A DNA stretch of 64,000 nucleotides from DATEDA01 sp963744255 (lineage in GTDB: Bacteria; Pseudomonadota; Gammaproteobacteria; Burkholderiales; SG8-39). The position numbers and the translations under genes were made by a program. The DNA is taken from positions 43,069 to 107,068 of the forward strand of contig CAVUSZ010000005.1 of the NCBI GenBank assembly GCA_963744255.1, given 5' to 3'. This document shows positions 45,473 through 53,952 of the stretch, piece after piece (the stretch's first letter is position 1; each line of letters starts with the position of its first letter). The notes beneath the pieces were generated by a model that was given only the letters and a program-made list of their open reading frames with translations, searched no databases and was not told where the DNA came from.

Positions 45473-46806
45473 CAGCCGGCGAGCGGATCGGGGAGCGCGG
45501 CCGCCCAGGCCGAACGCCGCCGCCGCGCGCCGTCGTACTCGCGCCAGTAGCGCTGCCAGTCGCCCGCCGGCCCGATGCCGTCGATCGTCACCGGCCCGCG
45601 TACCCGCGGCGCCTGCGTGCGGTCGAGCACCATCAGCGGCCGCTCGCCGCGCGCCGCCTCCTCGATCGCCTTGAGCAGGGTGCGCCGATAGGCGACGATG
45701 ATCCGGTCGGAGGTGCCGAGATACTCCTCAGTGCGGTCGTGGATGCGCCCCTGCGATTCGACCGCCCACTGGTCGTGGACATTGATGTCGAAGCCCATGC
45801 CGGTGTAGGTGCGCGTGCGCTGCTCCTGCTGGTCGAACCCGTAGTCGTTCCCGCGGTGTGCGCGCGGCTTGTAATCGGGCAGCGTGTAGAGCTCGAGCCG
45901 TTGCCGCCGCATCTCGGCCTTGTCGACCGGCTGGTCGAACGCCGTGAAGATCGCATACCAGTAGCAGCTCGTGTCGTCCACCGGCACGTGCCACTGGGTG
46001 ATCGTCATCTCCGGCGAGAGCGGGATCACGAACGCCTGCGGGAACACCATGTTCGTCACGCGGACGTGCGTGTGCTCGCCGTCGATGCCGCGCAGCGCGA
46101 AAATGCGGAAGCCCCACGGCGCGTTCTCATGGTCGAGCTTCGGCTTGTGGTGCTCGCGCAGCACGCGCGTCATCGGCATGCCGGAGCTCGCCGACGCCGC
46201 GCGGAATTGCCGGCCGTAGACGGCACCGCCGGGATCCTCGTCCTCGGTGAAACGGTGCAGGAACGACGCGTGCGCCGGGTCGATCCCGATCTCGAGCGCC
46301 TGCAGCCAGTTGCAGTCCCAGAAACCCTTGAACGCGAACGTGTACGCGGGCGGCGCGACGAAGCAGTCGAACTCGGGGAACGCCGGCGGCTCGCCCGCGC
46401 CGAGATACCCCCACAGGATCCCGTTCCGCTCCACGACCGGATAGCTCCGGTGCCGCACCGACTCGCACAGCCGGCTCCCGTCGGGCTCTGCCGGCGTGTC
46501 GAGGCAGCGGCCGTTCACGTCGAAGAGCCAGCCGTGGAACGCGCACCGCAGGCCGCCGTCCTCCTGCCGCCCGAACGAGAGGTCGGCGCGCCGGTGCGGG
46601 CAGTGCCGGTCGAGCAGACCGTGGCGCCGCTGCTCGTCGCGGAAGAGGACGAGGTCCTCGCCGAGCAGGCGCACCGGACGCACCGGACGCTCCCCCTCGA
46701 GCTCGTCGACGAGCGCCGCGGGCTGCCAGTAGCTGCGCAGCAGCGTGCCTCCGGCCGTCCCGGGGCCGACGCGGGTCATGAGCTCGTTCTGCTCGGCGGT
46801 GATCAT
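45472..46806 (-). CDS. Rieske aromatic oxygenase alpha subunit coupled to the GS-like gene
   Basis: A 444-residue Rieske oxygenase of the phthalate/phenoxybenzoate dioxygenase group. Cluster ligands are C69-P-H71 and C88-A-F-H91, and the catalytic iron motif is IGIDPAHASFLHRF. Start MITAEQNELMTRVGPGTAGG is typical for the group; a longer upstream frame is not. It has no beta subunit or reductase gene nearby. Its stop overlaps the GS-like start, so the two products are made together and probably act in one pathway. Confidence 0.87.
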   Translation of the reverse strand: MITAEQNELMTRVGPGTAGGTLLRSYWQPAALVDELEGERPVRPVRLLGEDLVLFRDEQRRHGLLDRHCPHRRADLSFGRQEDGGLRCAFHGWLFDVNGRCLDTPAEPDGSRLCESVRHRSYPVVERNGILWGYLGAGEPPAFPEFDCFVAPPAYTFAFKGFWDCNWLQALEIGIDPAHASFLHRFTEDEDPGGAVYGRQFRAASASSGMPMTRVLREHHKPKLDHENAPWGFRIFALRGIDGEHTHVRVTNMVFPQAFVIPLSPEMTITQWHVPVDDTSCYWYAIFTAFDQPVDKAEMRRQRLELYTLPDYKPRAHRGNDYGFDQQEQRTRTYTGMGFDINVHDQWAVESQGRIHDRTEEYLGTSDRIIVAYRRTLLKAIEEAARGERPLMVLDRTQAPRVRGPVTIDGIGPAGDWQRYWREYDGARRRRSAWAAALPDPLAG

Positions 46807-46879
46807 CGGCTGTTCTCGAAGCGTCGCGGCAGAATACGACGACCGGCGTCGGCCGGGCAAGGCGGTAATATCGCGCCCC

Positions 46880-47359
46880 ATGCGCCGTTTCCTCGTCACG
46901 CTCCTCGCCCCGCTCCTCGCCCTCGTCGGCTGCGATACCGGCATCTCCCGGCTGAAGCCCGGGGTCTCCACCGCCACCGAAGTGCGGAGCATCATGGGCA
47001 ACCCCACCTTCGAATGGAAGGAGCCGGACGGGAGCACCACCTGGGAGTTCGCGCGCGGCCCGGAAGGCGTCGTGACCTACATGGTCGATCTCGGGCCGGA
47101 CAACGTGCTCCGCGCGATTCGCCAGGTGCTCACCGAGCAGTACTTCGCGAAGATCGAGCCGGGCGCGTCGCGCGACGCGGTTCGCAAGCTCATCGGCAAA
47201 CCCGGCCAGACGATGCCGTTTCCGAACCTCCAGGAGGAAGTGTGGTCCTGGCGGTTCGAGCAGAGCCACGGCAACCCGTGGTTCTTCAACGTGCACTTCG
47301 CGCCCGACGGCACGGTGAAGCGCACGACGCAACAGAAGATCGAGAACCTGAACCCCTGA
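46880..47359 (+). CDS. OmlA/BamE-like outer-membrane lipoprotein
   Basis: A 159-residue lipoprotein: signal MRRFLVTLLAPLLALVGC with acylated C18. Two SmpA/OmlA-like repeats follow, each with GxS-x-x-x-V-x-x-x-x-G-x-P spacing (LKPGVSTATEVRSIMGNP and IEPGASRDAVRKLIGKPG), a fold that binds protein partners in the envelope. A TAATAT box lies 8 bases before the ATG, suggesting a nearly leaderless message. The stop overlaps the next ATG (TGATG). The true BamE is single-repeat, so this is a relative rather than BamE itself. Confidence 0.75.
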   Translation: MRRFLVTLLAPLLALVGCDTGISRLKPGVSTATEVRSIMGNPTFEWKEPDGSTTWEFARGPEGVVTYMVDLGPDNVLRAIRQVLTEQYFAKIEPGASRDAVRKLIGKPGQTMPFPNLQEEVWSWRFEQSHGNPWFFNVHFAPDGTVKRTTQQKIENLNP

Positions 47360-47904
47360 TGCGGCTCGCTGCCGCCCTCCTCGCCGCGATAGTCATCCTC
47401 CTTCCGGCCCGCGCTGCCGACGGCGAACTGCGCGCCTGGGCCGTCCCCGGGCACGGCAAGGTCGAGATGGTGGTCCCGGCCGACTGGTACGACGAGCCGA
47501 AGCGCTCCCCGGGTGGGCTTCCGGTCGTGCGGTTCTTCGACCGGCTCGGGCCGCGCCCGCCCTTCGACATGACGGTCACGATCGCCTGGTCGACCGGCAA
47601 GGAAGCCTCCTACAAGGATCCGGCGCGCCTGCGCGCGTTCGTCGCGCAGTCCGCCGACGAGCTCGCCCACGCCGCGACGGAGAAGCGCTTCCCCTTGCGC
47701 GAGTTCGAGGGCGAGGGCGGCCGGGGCTACTACTTCCAGGCGACGATCCAGTCGCCCGACGCGAACGCCTGGCCGCATCTCACGCAGGGCGCGTTCGTCG
47801 CCGGCGACCTGCTGCTCGCCTTCAGCATCCTCACCGCAGAGCCGAAGTCCCCCGACGTCGAGCGCGCGCTTGCGATGCTGCGCACCGCGCGCCGGATGCA
47901 ATAG
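47359..47904 (+). CDS. Exported protein of unknown function
   Basis: A 181-residue protein with a signal peptide (LAAALLAAIVILLPARAADG). The mature part, with KVEMVVPADWYDEPK near its start and GYYFQATIQSP, DLLLAFSILT later, resembles small periplasmic proteins of the DUF-type seen next to lipoproteins; I recognise no enzyme motif. Translationally coupled to the preceding lipoprotein gene. Confidence 0.6.
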   Translation: MRLAAALLAAIVILLPARAADGELRAWAVPGHGKVEMVVPADWYDEPKRSPGGLPVVRFFDRLGPRPPFDMTVTIAWSTGKEASYKDPARLRAFVAQSADELAHAATEKRFPLREFEGEGGRGYYFQATIQSPDANAWPHLTQGAFVAGDLLLAFSILTAEPKSPDVERALAMLRTARRMQ

Positions 47905-47930
47905 TTCCCCGCAACAGAACTTTCGCGCGC

Positions 47931-47964
47931 GCGTCACCGCGCTGTCACACGCGCCGACTAACCT
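47931..47964 (+). promoter_or_regulatory. Pho box and -10 element before btaA
   Basis: Two 7-base repeats GCGTCAC and CTGTCAC with an 11-base period (spacer CGCG) match the PhoB box, whose ideal half-site is CTGTCAC or CTGTCAT. A TAACCT box begins 11 bases after the second half-site, the usual distance in PhoB-activated promoters that lack a -35. The predicted start near 47971 leaves about 45 bases to the btaA start region, with GGAGG at 48005. Confidence 0.7.
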
Positions 47965-48015
47965 CCGGCGCCAAGTGCTTGGCGGCCGAACTTCAACCGC
48001 CGCCGGAGGTCGGGA

Positions 48016-49225
48016 CTGGAACGCGCGCGCACGCTTGCGGATCGCTTCGACGAGAAGGTGTTCGAGGCGATCTATTCGCGCGCCCTCGTCTACAACGCCT
48101 GCTGGGAGGACCCCGCCGTCGACCGCCAGGCGCTCGCGATCGGGCCGGGCGACCGGATGGTCGTGATCACGAGCGCAGGCTGCAACGTCCTCGACTACGC
48201 GCTCGCCGGCCCCGCCGCGATCCACGCCGTCGATGCGAACCCGCGCCAGAACGCGCTCCTCGAGCTCAAGCTCGCCGGCATCCGGCGGCTCGCGTTCGAA
48301 GACTTCTTCCGGCTGTTCGGGGACGGCCGCCACCCCGAGTTCGAGGCGCTCTATCGCGACCTGCTGCGCGGCGACCTGTCGCCGTTCGCCCAACGCTTCT
48401 GGGACGTCCACGGCCGCTGGTTCCGCGACGCCAGCGCACGCGAAACCTTCTACTACCGCGGGCTGTCGGGATTCGTCGCGCGCGGCTTCCGCGGCTATCT
48501 CGCGCTGAACCCCAAGCTTCGCGATGGGCTCGAGCGGCTGATGGAGTCGTCGACCCTCGACGAGCAGCGCGAACTGTACGACGCGCGGGTCGCGCCGCAT
48601 CTCTGGACGAAGCCGGTCGAGTGGACGCTCTCGCGCCAGCTCACGCTGAGCATCCTCGGGGTGCCGCACCCGCAGCGCAAGGAAATCGAGCGCCAGCACG
48701 CCGGGGGCGTCGCCGCCTTCGCCCGCGAGGCGCTCGAGTACGTCGCGCGCAGCCTCCCCGTCTGGACCAATTACTTCTATACCGTCTACCTCCGCGGCCG
48801 CTACACGCGCGGAGTGCTGTCCCGAGTACCTCAGGCGGGAGAACTTCGAGCGGCTGAAAGCGGGGCTCGCCGACCGGATCGCCGTCCACACCTGCAGCGT
48901 CACCGAGCTGCTGCAACGGACGCGCGAGCGGATCTCGAAGTTCGTGCTGCTCGACCACATGGACTGGATGAGCTCCTACCGGCCGGAGGCCCTCGCGCAG
49001 GAATGGAACGCGATCCTCGCGCGCGCGCTCGACGGCGCGCGGGTGATCTTCCGCAGCGCGCACGCCAACCCCGCCTATCTCGCAGCCGTGCGCGTCGGCG
49101 CCGGCGCCGACCGCCGGCCGCTCGTCGAGGCGCTCCGCTTTCACCCCGAGCTGGCGGCGCGGCTGCAACGCGAGGACCGGGTGCATACGTACGCCGGCTT
49201 TCACATCGCGGACGTGAGGACCTAG
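48016..49225 (+). pseudogene. btaA: Betaine-lipid synthase BtaA (S-adenosylmethionine:diacylglycerol 3-amino-3-carboxypropyltransferase), one frameshift
   Basis: BtaA adds the homoserine part of SAM to diacylglycerol, the first step to the phosphorus-free lipid DGTS. Clear segments are YSRALVYNACWEDPAVDR, ITSAGCNVLDYAL and VDANPRQNALLELK. Near base 48818 one base must be adjusted to pass from RGRYTRG to ECCPEYLRRENFERLK and VLLDHMDWM, a conserved BtaA block. No ATG exists in the open frame: either CTG at 48016 (SGLERARTLADRF) with GGAGG six bases upstream, or GTG at 48058, must serve as start. The former gives the normal length of about 400 residues. Confidence 0.85.
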
Positions 49226-49226
49226 C

Positions 49227-49931
49227 GTGCAGCTCGCCGCGGACGCCCGGGTCGTCGCAACGCTGCTCCGCGGCATGGGCGGTGCGGGCACGCACGCCGA
49301 GCGGCTCCAGCGGTTCTACGCGCCGCAAGCCGCGGGCTACGACTGCTTCCGCGAACGGTTGCTCCACGGCCGCGACGACCTCATCGGGCGATTGCCGGTC
49401 GTGCGCGGCGCCCGCATCGTCGAGCTCGGCGGCGGGACCGGCCAGAACCTGGAGCGCTTCGGCGCCCGGCTGGAGCGCGTCGAGCGCGCCGAGATCGTCG
49501 ATCTGTGCCCCGCTCTGCTCGCCGTCGCTCGCGCGCGTCACGCCGGTCGCCCGAACGTGTGCATCGTGGAAGCCGACGCGACGACCTGGCGCCCCGCCGT
49601 GCCAGTCGATTGCGTTTACTTCTCCTACGCGCTCACGATGATTCCCGACTGGCGGGCCGCGATCGACAACGCGGTCGCGATGCTGAAGCCCGGCGGGACG
49701 CTCGGCGTCGTCGACTTCTACGTCTCGCGCGCGCGGCACGGTGCGCTCGCGCGCGCACTCTGGCAGCGCTGGTTCCGCCACGACGGCGTGCGGCTCTCGC
49801 CCGACCATCTCCCGTACCTCCGCGACCGCCTGCAGACGATCGAATGCCTCGAGCGGCGCGGCGCCGTGCCTTATCTCCCCGGGCTCGCGGCGCCCTACTA
49901 CGTCTTCGTCGGTTGCAGGGCCGGGCCGTGA
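49227..49931 (+). CDS. btaB: Betaine-lipid N-methyltransferase BtaB
   Basis: A 234-residue SAM-dependent methyltransferase that trimethylates diacylglycerylhomoserine to DGTS. The SAM motif is VELGGGTGQN near residue 65, with DLCPALLAVA and ADATTWRP following. GTG start one base after the btaA stop, and a GTGA overlap with the next gene, show tight coupling. The pairing with btaA and the plcP-like gene makes the assignment firm over other small methyltransferases. Confidence 0.9.
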   Translation: MQLAADARVVATLLRGMGGAGTHAERLQRFYAPQAAGYDCFRERLLHGRDDLIGRLPVVRGARIVELGGGTGQNLERFGARLERVERAEIVDLCPALLAVARARHAGRPNVCIVEADATTWRPAVPVDCVYFSYALTMIPDWRAAIDNAVAMLKPGGTLGVVDFYVSRARHGALARALWQRWFRHDGVRLSPDHLPYLRDRLQTIECLERRGAVPYLPGLAAPYYVFVGCRAGP

Positions 49932-50761
49932 CGACGCGGGTCCGGTCGATCTTCCTCTCCGACATCCACCTCGGCACGCCGGCGTGCCAGGCCGAACGTC
50001 TCCTCGACTTCCTGAAAGCCTACGACTCCGACTGGCTCTTCCTCGTCGGCGACATCCTCGATTTCTGGGCGATGCGGCGGCGGGGCGTGTACTGGTCGGC
50101 GGCGCAGAACACGGTGCTCCAGAAGATCCTGAAGCGCGCGCGACACCACGTCAACGTCGTCTTCGTGCCCGGGAACCACGACGAGGCGGCGCGCGAGCAC
50201 GTCGGCACCTCGTTCGGCAACATCCGCGTCGCGATGGACTACGTGCACGTCGCGGCCGATGGCCGCCGCTATCTCGTGCTGCACGGCGACGAGTTCGACC
50301 AGGTCACCAAGTACCACCGCTGGCTCGCGATCCTCGGCGACCACGTCTACGCCTTCCTCGTGCGGCTGAACATGCTGCTCTCGCGGGTGCGGCGGACGCT
50401 CGGCATTCCCGGCTACTGGTCGCTCTCCGGATACGCGAAACGCAAGGTGAAGAGCGCGCTCGACTTCGTGTTCGGCTTCGAGGACGCGGTCGCCCGTCAC
50501 GCGGCCGCGCGCGGCGTCGACGGCGTCATCTGCGGGCACATCCATGCCGCAGCGATCCGCCGGATCGACGGCATCGCCTACATCAACTGCGGCGACTGGG
50601 TGGACAGCTGCACCGCCGTCGTCGAGCACGACGACGGCAGGATGGAGCTCGTGTACTGGGGCGTCCGCGCCCGCGCCGAAGCGCCGCCGCGCGACCCTGC
50701 GCTTCTCGAGCCGGTGACGGGACACTCCGGTCCGCGCCTACCGTTCCGGGAGCCGGCCTAG
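49928..50761 (+). CDS. plcP: Metallophosphoesterase, PlcP-type phospholipase C
   Basis: A 277-residue calcineurin-like phosphoesterase with all metal motifs: LSDIHLG, LVGDILDFW, VPGNHDE, LHGDEFD and GHIHAAA. By annotation habit it would be called UDP-2,3-diacylglucosamine hydrolase (LpxH), but the pattern GVDGVICGHIHAAAI and INCGDWVDSCTAVVEH matches PlcP of rhizobia, which hydrolyses membrane phospholipids to diacylglycerol during phosphate starvation. Coupling to btaAB, which consumes diacylglycerol, supports this. It starts with GTG overlapping the btaB stop and its own stop overlaps that of intI on the other strand. Confidence 0.85.
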   Translation: MTTRVRSIFLSDIHLGTPACQAERLLDFLKAYDSDWLFLVGDILDFWAMRRRGVYWSAAQNTVLQKILKRARHHVNVVFVPGNHDEAAREHVGTSFGNIRVAMDYVHVAADGRRYLVLHGDEFDQVTKYHRWLAILGDHVYAFLVRLNMLLSRVRRTLGIPGYWSLSGYAKRKVKSALDFVFGFEDAVARHAAARGVDGVICGHIHAAAIRRIDGIAYINCGDWVDSCTAVVEHDDGRMELVYWGVRARAEAPPRDPALLEPVTGHSGPRLPFREPA

Positions 50762-51738
50762 CCGGGACCCGCGGCCAGCCCGTCGAGCGGACTCGCGACG
50801 CCGCGGGCTCCGCGGTTCAGCACGTGGGTGTAGATCATCGTCGTCGAGACGTCCGCATGCCCCAGCAGCTCCTGGACCGTGCGGATGTCATACCCGGCTG
50901 CGAGCAACTGGGTCGCGAACGAATGGCGCAGCGTGTGCGGCGTGGCAGGCTTCGAGATTCCCGCGTCGCGAAGGGCCTGCCGCATGGCGCGCTGCACCGC
51001 CTGCTCGTCGGCATGATGGCGGCGCTCGGCGCCCGAGCGCGGGTCGATCGAGCGGCGGGCCGACGGAAACACGTATTGCCAGATCCACTCGCGCCCCGCG
51101 TTCGGATACTTTCGCGCCAGCGCGAACGGCAGGTAAACCGGGCCGACCCCGGCCGCCAGGTCCGTCTGGTGCAGCGCCCGCACCCGCTCGAGCTGCTCGC
51201 GCACCGGTAACGCGACCCGCGCCGGAAGCACCGTCACCCGGTCCTTCGCGCCCTTCCCGTCCCGCACCAAGATCTCGCGCCGCGCGAAGTCCACGTCCTT
51301 CACCCGCAGCCTCAGGCACTCGAGAATGCGCATCCCCGTGCCGTACAGCAGCTTCAGGATCAGTCCTACTGTACCGTCGACCCGCACGAGCACCGCCCGA
51401 ACCTCCTCGGGCGTGAGAACGACCGGCAGCCGAACCGGCCGCCTGGCGCTCTCGACGTCGTCCAGCCAGGGCAGCTCGCTGCCGAGCACCTCCTTGTAGA
51501 GAAAGAGCAGCGCGCTCTTCGCCTGATTCTGGGTCGACGCCGAAACGCCGCCCGCCACGGCGAGATGGGTCAGGAACGCTTCGACCTCGACCCTCCCGAG
51601 GTCCCGAGGATGCCGCAGCTCGCAAAACACCACGAACCGCCGCACCCAATCCACGTACGCCTGTTCCGTCCGGATACTATAGTGCTTGAACCGAACCCGA
51701 TCCCGAACCTGATCGAGCAGGCGAGGACTCTCATGCAT
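50758..51738 (-). CDS. intI: Integron integrase
   Basis: A 326-residue tyrosine recombinase with the catalytic set R137 (GTGMRILE), H268-x-x-R271 (PHTLRH), H294 (LLGHAD) and Y303 (MIYTHV). Between residues 208 and 226 it has the integron-specific insert (ARKYPNAGREWIWQYVFPS) that lets IntI bind folded attC sites, absent from XerC/D. It faces away from an attI site and a short cassette array, the normal chromosomal-integron layout. Length and intactness suggest an active enzyme. Confidence 0.95.
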   Translation of the reverse strand: MHESPRLLDQVRDRVRFKHYSIRTEQAYVDWVRRFVVFCELRHPRDLGRVEVEAFLTHLAVAGGVSASTQNQAKSALLFLYKEVLGSELPWLDDVESARRPVRLPVVLTPEEVRAVLVRVDGTVGLILKLLYGTGMRILECLRLRVKDVDFARREILVRDGKGAKDRVTVLPARVALPVREQLERVRALHQTDLAAGVGPVYLPFALARKYPNAGREWIWQYVFPSARRSIDPRSGAERRHHADEQAVQRAMRQALRDAGISKPATPHTLRHSFATQLLAAGYDIRTVQELLGHADVSTTMIYTHVLNRGARGVASPLDGLAAGPG

Positions 51739-51829
51739 GGTGCGACGCCTCCAGAGGCAGTCTCCGGGTCAGAATGGGACGGCCTATTCCGACCCAACTC
51801 GTTGATTCCCCGCCCCCGCATTCCGACAC

Positions 51830-51864
51830 CTGTACGACTATACACCTTCTTCGGCCCCTGTAAA
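51830..51864 (-). promoter_or_regulatory. intI promoter with overlapping LexA-like box
   Basis: On the minus strand TTTACA (51864-51859) and TATAGT (51842-51837) are 16 bases apart, about 100 bases before the intI start. The 16-base stretch at 51830-51845, CTGT-N8-ACAC, overlaps the -10 box and differs at one base from the LexA consensus CTGT-N8-ACAG. This is where LexA controls other integron integrases, so SOS induction is likely. Confidence 0.65.
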
Positions 51865-51888
51865 CCGTCCCAATCGCCGGGCTCAGAC

Positions 51889-51968
51889 CCGTCTATTGGG
51901 TTCCCAAACTCCTCCTCCATTCGGAGGGCAGTTTTGCCGTCTATTGGCGGGCCGACTTATTGTTAGGC
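51889..51968 (+). other. attI recombination site
   Basis: The core GTTAGGC (51962-51968) fits GTTRRRY and lies 27 bases before the first cassette gene. Upstream are two exact 11-base direct repeats CCGTCTATTGG (51889 and 51937), comparable to the accessory integrase-binding repeats of attI1. Insertion is expected between the G and the first T of the core. Confidence 0.8.
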
Positions 51969-51994
51969 ATCCGCAGATCATCTGGGGTCGATAC

Positions 51995-52897
51995 ATGATC
52001 AAGGACGTTGAGTTTCCGTCCGAAGGGGCGACGCTTCGAGGACTGCTGTTCTTGCCGGAGTCGCAGACCAGGAGGCCACCGGTCGTCATCATGGCTCACG
52101 GAACGTCGGCCACGGTGACCATGGTGGCGGACAAATATGCGGAGGCGTTTTCCCGTGCCGGCCTGGCGGTCCTGCTCTACGACCACCGGAACTTCGGAAG
52201 GAGCGACGGTGAGCCACGGCAGGAGATCAATCCCTGGATTCAGTGCCGAGGCTACCGTGATGCACTGAACTTCGCCGAGAGATTGGGCGGAGTCGATCCC
52301 GAGCGAATCGCACTGTGGGGGGACAGCTATACCGGTGGCCAGGTTATCGTCGTCGGCGCAATCGAGCAGCGAGTCAAAGTCATCGTCGCACAGTGTCCGG
52401 TATTCGGCGCGGAGCCGCCGGCAGTCGAGCCGAGCAGGGCCAATTTCGATCTCATCAAAGAGATACTTTCGCGGGGTGATATCCGTGGATCGCCCGAGAC
52501 GACAATGGGTCCCATACCTGTTGTCTCCTTTGACCAAGCCGGCACGCCGTCGCTACTCAAGCCCATCCAGGCGTTCCGCTGGTTCATCGACTACGGAGGC
52601 CGCGCCGGCACCCGGTGGATCAACAGTGCCACGCGAGTGCTGCCGGCAACGCCGGTGCCTTACCACCCGGCGCTGTGCGCGCCCTTCGTCAAGGCGCACA
52701 CGCTGCTAATGGTCGCGCCGGAGGACGAGATGGTGCACGCCAATTACTCGGTCGCCAGGCAGGCCTACGAACTCATTCCCGGGCCCAAGCAGTGGTACGA
52801 CATCCCCGGGGGGCGTTTCGGACTGCTCTATTGCCCAAGTGAGCTGTTCGATGAGGCAAGTCGAGTGCAAACCGAGTTTCTGAAGAATTGGCTCTGA
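51995..52897 (+). CDS. Cassette 1: alpha/beta hydrolase
   Basis: A 300-residue alpha/beta hydrolase of the dienelactone-hydrolase-like type. Nucleophile S111 sits in WGDSYTGG, and the likely acid is D244 in APEDEMVH. The position where the catalytic histidine is expected, in a GGHF motif, reads G-G-R274-F, so the triad may be broken by a CAT/CAC to CGT change. The gene fills the first cassette between attI and attC1 and has lower GC than its neighbours, as cassettes often do. Expression would depend on the integron promoter. Confidence 0.85.
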   Translation: MIKDVEFPSEGATLRGLLFLPESQTRRPPVVIMAHGTSATVTMVADKYAEAFSRAGLAVLLYDHRNFGRSDGEPRQEINPWIQCRGYRDALNFAERLGGVDPERIALWGDSYTGGQVIVVGAIEQRVKVIVAQCPVFGAEPPAVEPSRANFDLIKEILSRGDIRGSPETTMGPIPVVSFDQAGTPSLLKPIQAFRWFIDYGGRAGTRWINSATRVLPATPVPYHPALCAPFVKAHTLLMVAPEDEMVHANYSVARQAYELIPGPKQWYDIPGGRFGLLYCPSELFDEASRVQTEFLKNWL

Positions 52898-52902
52898 GCT
52901 AT

Positions 52903-52981
52903 GCCCAACAAGCCGTTGCACCCGACCCTCGGAGGCGGCGCTGCGCGCCGTTCCTCGGTCGGGTGAACGGCGACGTTGGGC
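52903..52981 (+). other. attC site of cassette 1
   Basis: A 79-base imperfect palindrome bounded by GCCCAAC and GTTGGGC, the R'' and R' core sites. Inner arms GCCGTTGCACCCGACC and GGTCGGGTGAACGGC pair except for one extra base, the extrahelical base that fixes strand choice by IntI. It begins 5 bases after the stop of cassette 1. Confidence 0.9.
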
Positions 52982-53060
52982 GTCATCGCGCAGGCGCTGC
53001 GCCCTCTTGGCCCGCCCGAGGGTGAGGGTGGGCTGACGAAGATTCGCGGGAGGATTTGCC

Positions 53061-53900
53061 GTGCCGATGGCGAGCGTTAACGGGGTCGATCTGTATTGGG
53101 AGCAGACCGGCCAAGGCGTGCCGCTGGTCTGGGTCCATGAGTACGGCGGCGACCTGCGCTCGTGGGAACCGCAGGTCAGGTACTTCTCCCGGCGATATCG
53201 CGTCATGGCTTACAACCATCGCGGGTATCCCCCGTCGACCGTTCCCAGAGCCGCCCGTGACTACTCCCAAGATCTTCTCGTCGAGGATCTCCGTCAACTG
53301 CTCCGACACCTGGGGCTTGGTCCAGTGCACCTTGGCGGTTGCTCGATGGGCGCCAACGTCGCCCGTGATTTCGCCATCGCGCACGGCGAGATGACGCGGA
53401 GTTTGATCCTCGTCGGGGCGGGCGCCGGCTCGGTGAACCGGGAGCAGGTTCTGAAGGCTCAGGAGGCGAGCGCGGCCGCACTCGAGCGTGAGGGCATTGC
53501 GACTCTGGTCGGCAACTTCGAGAACCTGCCGACCCGCGCATCATTCAAGGAGAAGGATTCCCGTGGCTTCGCGGAATTCCTTCGCCAGGCCAGCGAGCAC
53601 GACGCACAGGCGTGCGCTCATCTCGCACGTGAGGTCATGGCCAAACGTAAGACCATCTTCGATCTGGAGACCGAGCTAAAGGCTCTGCGCGTCCCAACTT
53701 TGATCATGGTAGGCGACCGCGACGCCCCTTGTGTCGAGCCCTCACTGTTGATGCGCAGTTGGATCCCGCACGCAGGACTGGTTGTCTTCCCGGCTTGCGG
53801 CCATACCCCGAATCTCGAGGAGCCGGGTCTCTTCAATCTCCTCGTCTCAGAATTCCTCGCCGCAGTCGAGGGGGGGCGATGGGCAGGCCTTTCACGCTGA
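53061..53900 (+). CDS. Cassette 2: alpha/beta hydrolase
   Basis: A 279-residue alpha/beta hydrolase, nucleophile S95 in GGCSMGAN, acid in MVGDRDAPC and histidine in ACGHTPNLEEPG, so the triad is complete. Similar to haloalkane/epoxide/ester hydrolases of the 3-oxoadipate-lactonase style. The GTG start has GGGAGGA 7 bases upstream; ATG two codons later is an alternative. It is not closely similar to the hydrolase in cassette 1. Confidence 0.87.
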   Translation: MPMASVNGVDLYWEQTGQGVPLVWVHEYGGDLRSWEPQVRYFSRRYRVMAYNHRGYPPSTVPRAARDYSQDLLVEDLRQLLRHLGLGPVHLGGCSMGANVARDFAIAHGEMTRSLILVGAGAGSVNREQVLKAQEASAAALEREGIATLVGNFENLPTRASFKEKDSRGFAEFLRQASEHDAQACAHLAREVMAKRKTIFDLETELKALRVPTLIMVGDRDAPCVEPSLLMRSWIPHAGLVVFPACGHTPNLEEPGLFNLLVSEFLAAVEGGRWAGLSR

Positions 53901-53952
53901 CGCGACCGCGCTCTCACTGCGAGCTCGATGCAGTCATGAGCAGAACGATGAC

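Noticed and set aside
49928..50761. LpxH of lipid A synthesis
   Set aside because: The phosphoesterase is coupled to btaAB and carries the PlcP-type pattern around GHIH and GDWVDSCTA, so a phospholipase role is preferred.
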